Positions 43,743-56,335 of a stretch of DNA of 64,000 bases are shown here, one piece after another. The position numbers and the translations under genes were made by a program. Under the pieces are notes generated by a model. It was not told the origin of the DNA, did no database searches, and saw only the letters and a list, made by a program, of their open reading frames with translations. The stretch is from Engraulis encrasicolus. Its lineage: Eukaryota; Chordata; Actinopteri; Clupeiformes; Engraulidae. The DNA is taken from positions 48,570,042 to 48,634,041 of the forward strand of contig NC_085869.1 in assembly GCF_034702125.1 (NCBI RefSeq), written 5' to 3'. Each line of letters opens with the position of its first letter. The stretch's first letter is position 1.

Positions 43743-45895
43743 CAGGGCTCTAAATTAATTCTTTCCTCCACCAGCCAATGGCTAGTAGATATTTTTTCTT
43801 ACTAGCCAAAAGGAAGGTCAACTAGCCATTTATTTTCTCACCGAAATAAACCATGCGTTAATTATGTTGCTTTTAATTATTTTATTAAACTATTTCCTCA
43901 ACACAGATAAACAATATAAACATTATACTCAACATAATTCACAGTTCAGTTTAAAATATAATTATTTACTTCTATTTATTCCATTTCATTACCCCCCCTC
44001 CATTATTTTCAATATTTGTATTACCTGCATTTCATTATTTTTTAATTCCATTTCCTCTGAAAACTGTGAATCACATCACACATGCCACTCACATACCAGA
44101 CCTACACTAGACCAAACACATACAGACAGCCAAACACTACAACGCCTCATCACCCAAACCTCACATACAGTAGCCTATAGGCCTACACCTCACACAAACA
44201 TAGCATGCCTTCAACACACATGCCACACACATACCAGACCTTTAACATACACTAGCCAAACACATACACACAACCAAACACTACAACTCACATCCCCCAC
44301 ACAGCATCACTCAAACTTCACACACGTATAGACCAAATACCATGGACAATGCACAGAACAGAGGGGAGGGGAGGAGATGAGATGAAGGGAGAGGAGAGAA
44401 GGACAGGAGAGAACACACACACACACACAGTGTTAATTTATGGGTGGTTGACGTTTAAGGTTGTAACACATTTTTTTCAAAAAACATATTCCAATTCCTG
44501 AAAAAGTTGATGGAGAAAAAAATGAAAGAAATGGATTGGTATTTCGCCCAATTTTTGCCATTTTTGGGGAAATGTGTCCTGCGGTGTGACAGCATCGGTG
44601 TGACATTTCTTTAAGTATCATGCAAGGATACAAGGATACCAGGGATTTATTTGTCACATTCACAGAATTAGGCAGTGAAACCATGCAGTGAAATCACAGT
44701 AGTCAGCCTGTACGAAGCATAGGTGTGTGTGGGTGGGGGTGGGTAGTAGTGTGTGTGTGGTAGGAGTTAAAGGAACAATAGTAGAAAGAGCATGGGGGAT
44801 ATGTTTGTGCAGAATATTAATAATTGTATTGTATCTTGAAAAAACAAGTAAGGATTGAGTTAACATCGCCTAAGCATGTCACATTACAGGACATGAAGTC
44901 ACTCCACAGGAAATTCACTGCATTGTGGCCTTTTTAATCCTTTTGTATAGAGTTTTTCCTTCCATAAGATAAGAGCAGTCACACCACAGGACACTTTAAA
45001 TGAACCTAAGCATTGCATGACAGAAACATTGCAATATGTTGACATATTAAGAGGTTAATAGTCACCTTAAATTTCAACACCACTCTCCAATAACTGAGCT
45101 ACTAACTGGTTAGGAGCCTGTCTTTAAGACCCTTGTAGTTGGGCTTGTAGCTGCCAGTCCACAAACCTGACTTACATGTCATCCGGCCGGGCGCAATTTG
45201 TGTTACGAAATTGAACTTGTAATTAATATTACTGTATTATTGAGTTTTTTCACATTCTTATTTTTTAATATAGGCCTAAGGTTAATATTTATGCATATAA
45301 ACCTTTACATGAATCTGAACAAAAATGTTTCTTCTCATCTAAGACTAATATGAAACATGATGTACCACATCTTCTTTCATTTACATTTGTTTTTAAGAGG
45401 AAAAATAATTTTGTAGGTTTTTAGCCAATGTTACGTAAAAAAGGGCGTCACGTCAACCACCTTTATGCTGTTCATTGAGTGTTCATTTATGCTGCTTGAC
45501 ACCTTTAAATACCTCCAGGATTAATACATGTTGCTTTACTCTACTACTATGGGCATGACAAGTAGGCTACTCGCCTACTCTACTGTATGTCTACATTAGA
45601 CACCCAATAACATCACAGAGACCTTAGCTAGCTGACTTTGTTAATTTCATAACGTCTGTAGTTTTTTTATTTCTTTTTTTTCCCCCACTTACTCGCACAT
45701 CCATGTGAAATCCTGGCAAGATCTTTGTAAAAGCATGGGTGTTATTAGGAAACGTATTTGTCAGACAACTTCTGACAGCGCTGACACTATCCTGACAGAC
45801 AGCTGTCCTGCTACTCTGCCCACAACGTTTTCGCTCCACCACCACCTCTCCATTTCACAGTTACTATTACTTGCATTTGTGGTAGTTTGGGGAAT
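43743..45895. mobile_element. Second CAGGGCTCTAAATTAA hAT copy, disrupted
   Basis: Starts CAGGGCTCTAAATTAA at 43743 and matches the inverted right end of the element at 24688-26049, including 'CTAGCCATTTATTTT' and 'AAATAAACCATGCGTTA'. Homology reappears at about 45765-45890 (GACACTATCCTGACAGACAG and the stretch after it). The middle (44060-45700) is AC-rich or foreign sequence. The far end and its duplication were not found. It directly follows the LINE coding end, so one may have inserted next to the other. Confidence 0.6.
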
Positions 45896-46462
45896 TTAGG
45901 ACAAAATTTGAGTTTTAGGGCCCCTATCAGGGATTGTCCAGGGACCACCATTCAAACTAAGCCTTAGTCTGTGGCATACTGTGTGTGCGTGTGGTAGTGG
46001 TGGCTGGTGTTTCTTACCTCTTAATGAGATACCTGGGCATGGTGAGCTTCGCACGTCTGTCTATCTGTGGGGATATTGTTGTATCAAGTGCAAGTCTCTT
46101 GTTATTTTCAGGTGCCAGCCTCGGTCTGTGTGTGTTTAGGGTGACCATTGGTCCATTTACGACATCCGTGTGTCCTCTGTCCTCTACCATCCTCACCTTG
46201 TGCTTATGGCCTCGAGATGCGAGGCAACATTATTGACACAGACTAGACTGAGGGTGCGTTCGGAATGGAAGGCAGTGATTTAGTTAGGTGATGAGGCGGT
46301 CGTTATGAACGGCACTAACGAGTGCGCTGCCCTGCGCATTTAATGTTAAGGCGATTCTATGGTGGGAGTTACGTTCATCACATTAGCGTTTAGCTTACGC
46401 ATGCTATTTGAGCGGCGAATGACCGCCAGACGGCGGAATCGTAAAATAGGCTATAAATAGAT
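45896..46462. other. Intergenic DNA, no gene recognised
   Basis: The segment 46250-46440 starts with 'GAGGGTGCGTTCGGAATGGA', which has the look of a MITE end, but no partner was found. Confidence 0.35.
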
Positions 46463-46955
46463 CTAGCAACCAGTGTTAATTTTGACAGGATTTTTTTATT
46501 TAGTTTTAGTTTTAGTCTCTTGACGAAAATGTAATTTTAGTTTTAGTCACAATTTAGTCATCTAAAATTCATACAATTTTAATCGACGAAATCTAAAATC
46601 ATTTAAGTCAACTAAAATATTACATTAAGTTCCTGTTGTCTACACTTCTCTATAAAATTGTCAAACTAAAATACCATTTGGGGAAATCAATTATTAAAAT
46701 TACATATTGTAATCATAAAATAGCCTATTGTCAAAAACTACCAGAGCTCTAAGCCAGTGCGTCCAAACAAAATCATGGCCGCGACACTCTTAAATCTCTG
46801 TCGATATTTTAGAAAGACTTCAGGGGAACGTTATGAAACGTTATGAAAAAATACTTGTGGGTATAGGGCTACCAGTAGGCCTAATCAAGAGCGCCGCGGG
46901 GTACAGTAGCCAGGTTACTGTATGCAAGCGTTACAATGGCACCTGTTGGAAGACG

Positions 46956-46994
<39 letters not shown>

Positions 46995-47865
46995 TGCTCT
47001 CTCTCTCGTGCGCGTCTTGCAAACTGTTGCATATTATTTGCTTGATGCAAAGTTGTGATGACATAGGCTACGCGCTCTCGTTGACATGGTTGTGTGTGTC
47101 CATGCATGCATTCGCAAGACGTTATTGAAATAACGCATGTGAAAGCGTGGAAGGGCCGTTCACTTCCTATTTAGTGTCCTTGACTGAAACAAGTCACAAA
47201 ACTCCACACTTCCGAATCCTTTGCGATCGGCACTAAAGTGATTCTTATCAGAAGGCTTGTGCCTACGCATAGACCCTTAAATTACAAACATCAGCGAACA
47301 TTGAAAAAAGATCAGACAACGACCGTCGGGTAGCTGCATGAAAGCGACAGGGGTTCCGCAAAAATGCATTGTTAGAGAAAGAAGTTTACTACTGTGCGAC
47401 AGCACCACCACTATTTCATGACTGCATAAACTTCTTCGTCATGGATAGATGGGCAACAATAATTTTTCCAGGCAGGATTGCACTGAAAAGTAGGCTACTG
47501 CTGTTGGAGATCATGTTGGTGTGCGGCACGGATGCTGCCTGTCACTGTGTATGCGTGTGTGTGTGAGGGAGGGGAGGAGGGAGACGCGGAGCAGATGAGG
47601 GGCGCGACTTGCAAAATAACAGGCAATTCTTTTTCAATGTCTCAGTGACATATTAACAAAAATGCTTCCTATTGGTTTTCGTCTCCGGTGTTATTGTAGT
47701 CACATTTTTATTTTTTTGACGAAAATATAAATCAATATCGTTATATTTTTCATACAAACGCATGCTGTTTTTTTCGTCATCGTTTTATTGTCGTCAGGGG
47801 AAAAACAATCGTTAACGATAATTATGACGGAAATATTTCGTCACGAAATTAAAACTGCTAGCAAC
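46463..47865. mobile_element. hAT element, 1387 bp, related to 127-1660
   Basis: Element 46471-47857 begins CAGTGTTAATTTTGACAGG and ends CGTCACGAAATTAAAACTG. A perfect 8-bp duplication, ctagcaac, is at 46463-46470 and 47858-47865. It shares sub-terminal 'TTTTAGTTTTAGTC' and 'GACGAAAAT' words and some internal sequence with the first copy, but is clearly diverged. A (CT)n run of about 50 bp is at 46955-47008. Confidence 0.9.
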
Positions 47866-48699
47866 CGCATATTTACATACTACAGTGTTGATTTATCCCT
47901 TCGATTCTCAATATCTACGTACATAAGTGTCAAAATAAAGAGCATTATAAGGTAGTAGCTTGGGTGGTAGCCATGTTTGTTTTCAAGTACCCTGTTGAGA
48001 GGGAGGTGGTGCACAGCATTTTGGGGATGAGGCAGCTCCAAGTCAGCATCTGATGTTGTCCTCAGATATCCTCGTTATGCCCACAATTGCAGTGAATTGC
48101 AGCAATTTTTCATTTCGAATCACACTTGATGACTCAATGTCCAGTTAGCTCACTGGAAGGACAGCTGCCTTTCCCGTTTTGAACGGACCTAGACAATCGG
48201 TCGTGTTTCCAATATCTGCGGCCGCCATTTTACTCCAGACTTCGCACAGAAAACTGTATTGCTGTGCAGCTTAATGTCGGGGAAATCTGCATGCAATTTG
48301 TGTTATTTACGGTGCATAGCCTAGTCTATGTGAAGCACATTAACTGACTATATGAAAGTTAAATAAGGTAGCTATATTATTTTCTACTATAGTCTGTCTC
48401 CTATTTTTTTTCCTGCACTGGCAACACATAGTACAAGTAAGTCCCCAAAATGCATTTACGCAGACGCATCAAACAACTTCGTAAACAGGGCAAAGAAAGC
48501 ATCTTTCTGTACGGGTCGGGCGCTCTCTGTCTGTATTCTGGGCTCATGTTGTTGCTGTGGTTACCCAAGCGTCTGCTTTTTTTTTCTCAGACCTCATTGA
48601 GCTTTTTCCCCCCTACAAACCGTGATTCAAGCGAAAGGAATTTTTCCTCACCCCTGATGCCACCAGGGGCCGCATCTGAGCGCCCAATCTCTGTGTGAC
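47866..48699. other. Intergenic DNA, no gene recognised
   Basis: No transposon ends or exons were recognised. Confidence 0.4.
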
Positions 48700-48975
48700 T
48701 ATCTATGACTTATGCTAGACCCAGCCACTATGGACCTTACGCATCTAAGAATCCCGGTCCTAACCTACGTTGACCCTATGACTCTACAATCTCTTTCTAT
48801 CTCTTCTTCCTCTGCCTTCCTGCTATCTCTGCCTCTCCTCTCTTCTTCTCCTTTTAAATCCACCTCTAGCAATTATGTTTTTTTTTCTCATTTTTTAAGC
48901 ACTTTGAGTTGCATCCCTTGTATGATACATTGCTATACAAATACAATTATTATTATTATTACTATTATTATTTTT
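48700..48975 (+). mobile_element. LINE or SINE 3' end with (TTA)n tail
   Basis: 'GCACTTTGAGTTGCATCCC', 'GATACATTGCTATACAAATAC' and a (TTA)n tail at 48949-48972 is the typical 3' end of several fish LINE families. The upstream CT-rich 200 bp may be its 3' UTR. Confidence 0.6.
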
Positions 48976-50018
48976 CGCTCGGTTTTGACGGCTTTTATTA
49001 ATCTCTGTGACAAGTGTGTGCCAGCTTAGAAACAACAACAAATGCACATGTAGCATCGCATCCTTATTTCAGGGGTTTGTTTCTCCAAAGCGTAGCAACT
49101 TGAGTGGCTATCAATGGGAAATTGCATTGCAAACAACAAAGTACCTAACATAGTTAAAGATGGCCTCTCAACGTCATTTGATTAATATTGCTGTGTTCCC
49201 CATTGTTATTGAATGTGTTACGCGTTGGTCCTGTTTTAAAAAACGTTCTGGTTGCTTTGTTTCAAGCCGTTTTTGCAAGCCAGCAATGTGGCTTGTGGAG
49301 AAACGAGAGGGTGTTCCGTGTTTTTCGTGGAAAAGCGTCTCTGATTGGCTCACTCTTCCTGCTCTCGTGGAAATGCGTCTCTGATTGGCTCAGTCCTCCT
49401 GTTCTTGGATAGAATGTAATGGGAAACAGAGTCGCCACTTCTCCGGGTGGTACTGCACTATAGGGGCGCCAACGGAGGCGTGCATGCTCCATTCAGGGCT
49501 GTGCTCTTTCGACAGCGACCCCTAGGCGAGCTACAGGCACGGAGCAACCAAAGTGGGCTTGCTGTATGGATGAGGCTTTGTACTGTGTGTGTACCTGAGA
49601 GTAGCAACCAGCCGATAGCTAAGCTAAGCTAGATTTCGGGCCACCAGATGTTGCTTGTATTGAAAACAAGCAGAAAAAAATTACTGGACATGTTTTTAGA
49701 AAAATGGGTCGACATAAACCTTTGTGGCCAACGCCTTCTTTCGACGTGACGAAACACAGAAAGGCTTTCGTGATTCGCTCGTTTCTCTGCATTATTGATG
49801 TAAATTGGGAAACACCGGGAAACACAGCCAGGCGAGGTGACGCACCGCTATGAGAGCCTTGCAAGAGAGTTTAACTTGGGGTGACCGTCCGATCTTCAAA
49901 AGGAGTGAGTAAAACTGTGTTTTATCGGAAGTTGGCCTTTAACAACTGGTTTCGAGAAATGCAGCCCAGCTTTGCAGAGGAAATCAGGTAGTCCCACGCT
50001 GAATGAATCTGGTGGTGA
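48976..50018. other. Intergenic DNA with short local repeats
   Basis: A ~35-bp unit, 'CTCGTGGAAATGCGTCTCTG' followed by 'ATTGGCTCA', is present twice near 49325-49395. No gene recognised. Confidence 0.4.
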
Positions 50019-50706
50019 TCAATGGTAGAAAAGTTACTTTTTAAAAGTAGTGCTGAGCTCGTTACTTGTTATCATACAAACAAATCAGAGTGCTAAGCGC
50101 TGACATTGCGAGTTGACACTATTCGAAACGAGAGGAGAAAGTAGGCGGAATAACTAGTGCAGATTGACATCTCCGAAACGGTGAGAGGCACTTTTTTCGA
50201 GGCTTGTCGGTTGACATGTGGCTTAACTACAAAAAACCCCCGCATTTAATAAGGCGTAGCAAAAAGTAGGCCTAATGAGCATCTTCTGTGGCTAGGCTAT
50301 TGCCTGCGAAATGCACCAGGCACCAGTCATAGGTGGTTTTGGGACATGCACGCTGTACAATAGCGCGAGCTCGGAAAATGTGTCAAACTGCACTTGTCTC
50401 GGAATTGGAGCACTCTGACATTGATATGCCATATTATTAAATGCACACACAGTTCACCAGTGCTCCTCAACGTCTTCAAAACTAGTGCAACTGTGAGAAG
50501 GACGGGACACCGCGACTCACCTCTCTCTTCCTCCTAATAGATCTCTATTTGCGCTTATGCGCCCGAGAGAGGGAGTCATATTTATCTCTCCAATCGCAAA
50601 AGTTCACAGACAACGGTGTTTCGTTACCATCTTTTTAGCAGTAACTCGTTAGGCCAACTCTACTTTTATCAGAAAAAAGTAGTTACATTACTGCAACCCA
50701 ACACTG
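50019..50706. mobile_element. Probable hAT element of the AAAGTTACTTTT type
   Basis: The left end reads GGTAGAAAAGTTACTTTTTA and the right end GTAGTTACATTACTGCAACC then CAACACTG. Such GTTAC-rich ends are also seen in the hAT element 3527-4599. The left terminus is eroded and no duplication was found. Confidence 0.55.
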
Positions 50707-50823
50707 ATAATTTACCTTTTACGTACCCCTAGAATGGCCTATTTTTACCTTTAATTGACAAAAATCCCTTCGCTCCCTCGACCGCTACGCTATAATTTCA
50801 TCCTAGCTACAACCCTGAATAAG

Positions 50824-51131
50824 ATAATGGGTGCATTCCAATATGCGACCTTGCGTCCTCCACTTGTGCTTGTGGCCTCGCCCGCCTCCTGACCCCTCCT
50901 CCGTGGAGAAAACAATCCTCGCTGTCAGCCTAGCCAAAACAATTTTTGGGGGACTATTCTACATTCACCATCCAGTTTGCAAATGAGAAAATTACTTTAC
51001 AATTGAGCTCTTGCAAGATATTGAAATATAATGTTGTTGTCAGTGATGTCATCATGACATACTACTTCCTGGTACGAGGCCACAAGCACAAGTGGAGGAC
51101 GCAAGGTCGCATATTGGAATGCAGCCATAAT
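50824..51131. mobile_element. MITE with 52-bp terminal inverted repeats, 298 bp
   Basis: Element 50829-51126. The left end GGGTGCATTCCAATATGCGA and the inverse of the right end GGCTGCATTCCAATATGCGA continue as identical arms to position 52, ending GCTTGTGGCCTCG, with a single mismatch. ATAAT is found on both sides (50824-50828 and 51127-51131). Superfamily unresolved. Confidence 0.85.
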
Positions 51132-51825
51132 AGACATGATGATATAGACTACTACGGAAAGATTCACAATTGTAACCTGAACGTCTCTAATACAACGTTT
51201 GGTTGGTAGCACTGATGATTCCTTTTTCGTAATGAAATTTGAAAATCCTTCATAGAAAATCTTGTTTAACAACTGAAACTGTTGCTGGCAGCTGAGTTGG
51301 TCTGAGGCAAGATGGCAGCACTGCGTCTTGATTTCCGCCTACTGTTTAGAATGACTTGATTGTTTGCTCCAAAGAGGCGGTGAGTCAGCGAGTCGTAGCC
51401 ATGGACACGGCGTGAGGAAGGGAGGTTGGATAGCTAAGGGGTGGGGATAGCTATGGGGCCAATGTGTGAAGTGAAAATCACTTTCACACAGGCATATGGT
51501 TGTAAAATGTAGAATGCATCTTACTGATTTTGTTGTGAGTTCTGGAAATTCAGCTTGGCAATTGGTCCAGTGGGGTTGTGTCTCAAACTAGTTCCTTCTG
51601 ACAGTCTGTTGACAGATCCTCTTCTGTTATTGTTAAGCTTGATCCCAATGCTTTATCATTACTAATACCTAGGGGGGAATATGCATTTGGCTGTTGTAAA
51701 AGGTTGTAACACAAAAATGAAAATGTCCCAGGATCACAACCTGTATGCCATTATCATTGTTAATCTGAAATTGACATAATATCCTAAGTAGATAAAATAG
51801 CTTCATTTCAGAGGTGTTTCAGTCT

Positions 51826-52676
51826 TTAACCCTCTGAGGTCTAATTGCCCTTGAGAGGGCAATTTGACATGTCTCCAAAAACAAATCTGTAACTCTGTGA
51901 GTTTTTGTCATTGAAACATAGAAGTTACACCATTAGAAACCTCAGACCTTCCAGATTTCATATATATATATATATTAAATAAATTATATAGCTGGCCTAA
52001 TTTAAAGAAAGTGAAAAGAAATCTTCACATATTCTGTACTCTCTGCCTGTAGCAGCGATACGTATAGCTATTCACATGTAAAGTACCGGTGCTTGAGTGG
52101 CTATTCAGAGGTGACAGCACGCCCCTTTCATCTAGGGTAAACACAGCCATGCTCCTCACTTGGCCACAGGAGAAAGAGAGTGACAGGGGGGGTGTTATCA
52201 GAGCACATGGAGATTGACAGGGGGGTGTGGGCCATTAGAGGTTTTTCACACCTATCTCATTAGTATTCAAATGAGACAGGCAGTGGCCGGACATAGTGTT
52301 TCTTTTTTGCATTTTGTATGAAAACAACAAAACATTTCTAAATGCCCTTTTTACTTTTATGCAGCCAACACATTTGTTTACAAGATTCAAACTTCAAAAG
52401 TCTTGGCTAGATATATTTATTGTGTGTTTTCTTGCACTTTTTGAAGACCTCTGAAACCTGTTTTTTTGTACAGTTGTGTTTATACTCAATTTAAATAAAA
52501 CATGTTTGTATGACACCCAATTTTCTTTCAGATTTTTTATTGTCAGGCTTTTCAGAAAGCAACCATATATTTCACTTTTGCATAGATGCTTACTGTTAGT
52601 TGAAAATACTTGAAAATGTCAGGGTGGTGCAAGCAGCCTAAAAGCCTCTGAAAGGCCTTAGACCTCAGAGGTTTAA
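51826..52676. mobile_element. piggyBac-like element, 843 bp, TTAA duplication
   Basis: Element 51830-52672 begins CCCTCTGAGGTCTAA and ends TTAGACCTCAGAGGT, 14 of 15 paired. TTAA flanks both ends (51826-51829 and 52673-52676). A CCC start plus TTAA is typical of piggyBac. The interior is AT-rich with a (TA)n run near 51960, and no transposase is seen. Confidence 0.8.
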
Positions 52677-53043
52677 TATGTTTCACTTGGAGTTTCACCC
52701 CCAGTGTAATCCTACAAGGATTGTTTGCTAAAATGTTTTTGAGAAACATATACTAATTTTCTAGGTCTAATTTTCCCACTCCAGCACACTCACAAGACAG
52801 GCAAGTTTCTTTCCCACTCCTGCCCTCGCCCACCGATACATATAATATTTCGGGCCGCTCCCGCCTGCACATATTTTGATTTGTGCCCTGCTAAAATCTT
52901 GCATTTTCCCCAAAGTGCTCATGGCGTTTCCATTGTGCCCCACCAGAGGTTCTCTCACAATGTGTACAATGATTTCACAATAGGCCTATGTTTATAGTAG
53001 ACTATCATTTATTGATCCCGAGGGAAATGTAGGTGTCAAGTAG

Positions 53044-53140
53044 CATACATACATACATACATACATACATACATACATACATACATACATACATACATAC
53101 ATGCATACATACATACATGCATACATATATACATATATAC
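53044..53140. repeat. (ACAT)n microsatellite
   Basis: About 24 tandem ACAT units with a few ATGC and ATAT variants toward the right. It occupies the same place in the LINE UTR as a short 'CATACATGCATAC' at 42963, so it expanded after insertion. Confidence 0.95.
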
Positions 53141-53245
53141 ATACAGAGGAAGACACAAGGACATTACACACAACATTGCACATATATTCACAGGGTCAGA
53201 TGTCAGATCTCACTATCCCACTTACATACTCTGACATACATACAG

Positions 53246-53304
<59 letters not shown>

Positions 53305-53490
53305 ACACACACACACCAAATTAAAAGTGTCCACAGTGTCACGTGCCTTAGATGAGCGGCACTGACACATAGCAGCCAAAGTGACCACACAGTGTCCAGG
53401 ACTATCGGAAGTCAATGAACATAGTATAATATCCATTGTATTCCTTGGAAAAAGATAGGGTCATCTCAAGTCGCCCGCTGTGTCGCTCCA

Positions 53491-53594
<104 letters not shown>

Positions 53595-53850
53595 GATACA
53601 AGAGGTAATGTACTGTTTACTGTCAGTGCAATAAAAAGGGCCCAGCTAAAGCAGATATGTAGTCCTGGTTGTTTGGGACAGCAGTCAATAAGAGTTCACG
53701 GGTGTTGAGTGCTGGGACTTGAGTGTCAGCAACCTCCAAAAGGAAAAAAGAGTGCAGAAGAGTGTGCTGGTGTGCAAGTGTGGGGTGGTTGATTATGCAG
53801 TCCAGGCTCCAATGATGATCTCCAATGATGAGAAAGTACAACTAGTAAAA

Positions 53851-56335
53851 TAAACAGTAACAGCAATTTGAAGTTAGAAAACAGCTTGCCTGTCATTTTA
53901 ATAAAAGGAATACAATTGCACCTGACAGAGTGTGTCTTGTGCTGCTACACTTGTCCATGGAGGAAAAGAATGTGGTTCACCAATGTGGGCTTCTGTAAAC
54001 TGTTGATGCTTCAGAATACAGCCAATGGCCGCCGGCCACAGATACCGTGCAATGGATGCTGGAACACAAAGCACATGACGTGCCCATTTTCTCATTGTTG
54101 GAAATTAGTGACAATGCTTCTTCCACCAGAGAACATATTTTGGGCTGTTTGATCCTTCTCCCTTGAGCTTGGCTTTTAATCCTATATCTCTATATCTATG
54201 TCTAGAGATTCCTCCGAGTAGCTTGTAGTGCCTGTGTCTTCCCATTCCTGAAGTTCCAGAAAAGTCACCTGTTTTGACTCTGAATCCCCCTTGGCACCTC
54301 AGATATTAAATCTTAGGTCATTTACAACTTATTAATCCCATGTAGGACCAGGCTATTAGGTGATAACAAAGTCATCCTGCGCTTTACGCAGGCAGATGCA
54401 ATAGGGATGAGGAGGGAGTCCATCTGATCTACTTCACTTTTGTGTATACTCTTTATTTTGTCGTACTGTTTTTCTCCAGCAGAATGGTTGTAATGGCATC
54501 GCATTGTTGTGAGACAGACTACATCACATCAACAGTTGAATTCCACCTGGTTTTGGGAAGGGCACAATTTGAAAACTAGAAAACATTGCATTACTGACAG
54601 TTTAAGTTTAGGGATGGTTTTGGGAAGGGTAAGATATAATGCAGGGAACATAGAACCCTTTTAGTAAGACCGGGGAACATAGGACCCAGGGACTATAGGA
54701 CCAGGGGAACATAGGTATGCTCCCTTGAAACTACGTAAGGGCATGCTGCTCTGTCAGTAACAAACACTATTTTCTTCCCCATAAACGCACAGTCAAGTCC
54801 ATAGACTCTGAAGTTTTGGAACATTGAAGCTTGAATGTTTTCCCTCATTTTTGAAGTGTCTGCTTCAAATGTAGTAGCAAATAGCACTTTCACACAAGCG
54901 TGTATTCGAACTCGATGTAGTGGATGGGCCTATTGCAGCTGCTGTATCCAGTAAATGCTGTGCCATGTTAATACACCTGTTTTCAGCAATGCTACCATAT
55001 GGACTAAGGTCAGCAGTAACAAAGTCTATGCATTTATCAATGATTTTGCATTCAATGTTCTTCTGCTACTGGGTGTTGGTTACCTGGAGGGACTAAGAAG
55101 AACTAGAGAACTAGACAGAGGAGGAAAAATGAATAAATAAAGACAATGAAAGGGACAACCGTCCAAAATAAAAGAAAATACCCAACAAAACAGGTGGACA
55201 GTCCCGGGCAACAACAGAAAACCACCTACAAAACTGACTGGCACTGAACAACTAAAGAGGTATCAGGGAATGGGAGAGATAAACGGTAAGGTAGATAAGA
55301 CAACTAAGAGCATTGGAGTCTACTCGGCGGCCGGGACCTGCCACAAACAAAACACATTATGTTATAAAAGAGGCCAAATAAAATTAGGTTGGCAACAAAA
55401 ATGTAACAAACAAAACCTCAGGGGACAACAGTGGTCACAAGGTCAACACTATTCCTGCTGTGATCCTGGGCCTTGACGGAAGCTAGGCATGAGAAGCTCA
55501 TGCAATCCAGGGACAGATGACGACGGTGACTTACAGGGCTTGTAGTGCACCAAAACCGATGCAGGACGTGAGGGCAGGTGTCATTGACTCTGAAGAAGAC
55601 ATGTGAACGTCGAAACGTTAGTCTTGGCGCTTGCCCAATAAAACAAGTAATTTTCCACATCTGAAGATGCTTCGGTGATTCCTTTCTTCCCCTGCATTAA
55701 CCAAGTCCTTTCCCGAGACGCACCAGATTGTGAAGTGCAGGAGCACGGAGGATATCTCTCTTTGCTACGTGAGGGCAGGTGTCTCAGAATTTCCACACAA
55801 AGTGATAGGCAAGGTGATGCGAGAATGGGCCGTCAAACCATGCAATCACCCATTAATGCCACAGTGTGATTCCGAGTGTAGTAAACGCAGAAGCAGGCAG
55901 CTTTCAGCGACAACAGTCTGAGTTCTAGTCTCACTTGGGCATTCATATCATCTCTGGTGCAATTTCTTGTTAACTCCTTCGCTGGTGCGAGTCATTTTGG
56001 GTTCCATCTTGGCTGTGGGCGTGCCCACATACATCCCAGGGTTCAATGTTCACTGTTCTGGTGAACTGTCTCTAGTGGGTTCTGGTGGGGAGTAGGGGAG
56101 CTAAGAGGTCCTTATGCTACTTCCTGACCCAGTGTGCGGAGCACAGAACGTGGAAGGTGGTTAGGGTTTGGATGCTTCCCAGCTGTACTGCGACAAGGGC
56201 ACACGCTGGTCTGTCGTTCTACGGCCGGCGATGGAGGTGAGTTCGGTTGGGCCTCGGGCGCTGAGTCGCTCTTGGGAGATGCCATCTGGGCCAGGGTGTG
56301 TGGAATTGAGGGGAAGCTGGTACTGTCGGGAATTG
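53851..56335. other. Intergenic DNA with a possible Penelope- or LINE-like tail
   Basis: No host gene recognised. 54625-54718 repeats 'GGGAACATAG' four times. 55580-55660 has CTGAAGAAGACATGTGAACG then 'CGAAACGTTAGT' and an AATAAA, a motif found in retroelement tails of many animals. Confidence 0.4.

Noticed and set aside
55585..55625. Hammerhead-ribozyme-like core (CTGAAGA, GAAAC, GTTAGTC) in a retroelement-like tail
   Set aside because: Stem I flanks do not pair, and an extra A separates the CUGANGA box from stem II, so a working ribozyme is not supported. The motif is more simply a common retroelement tail.
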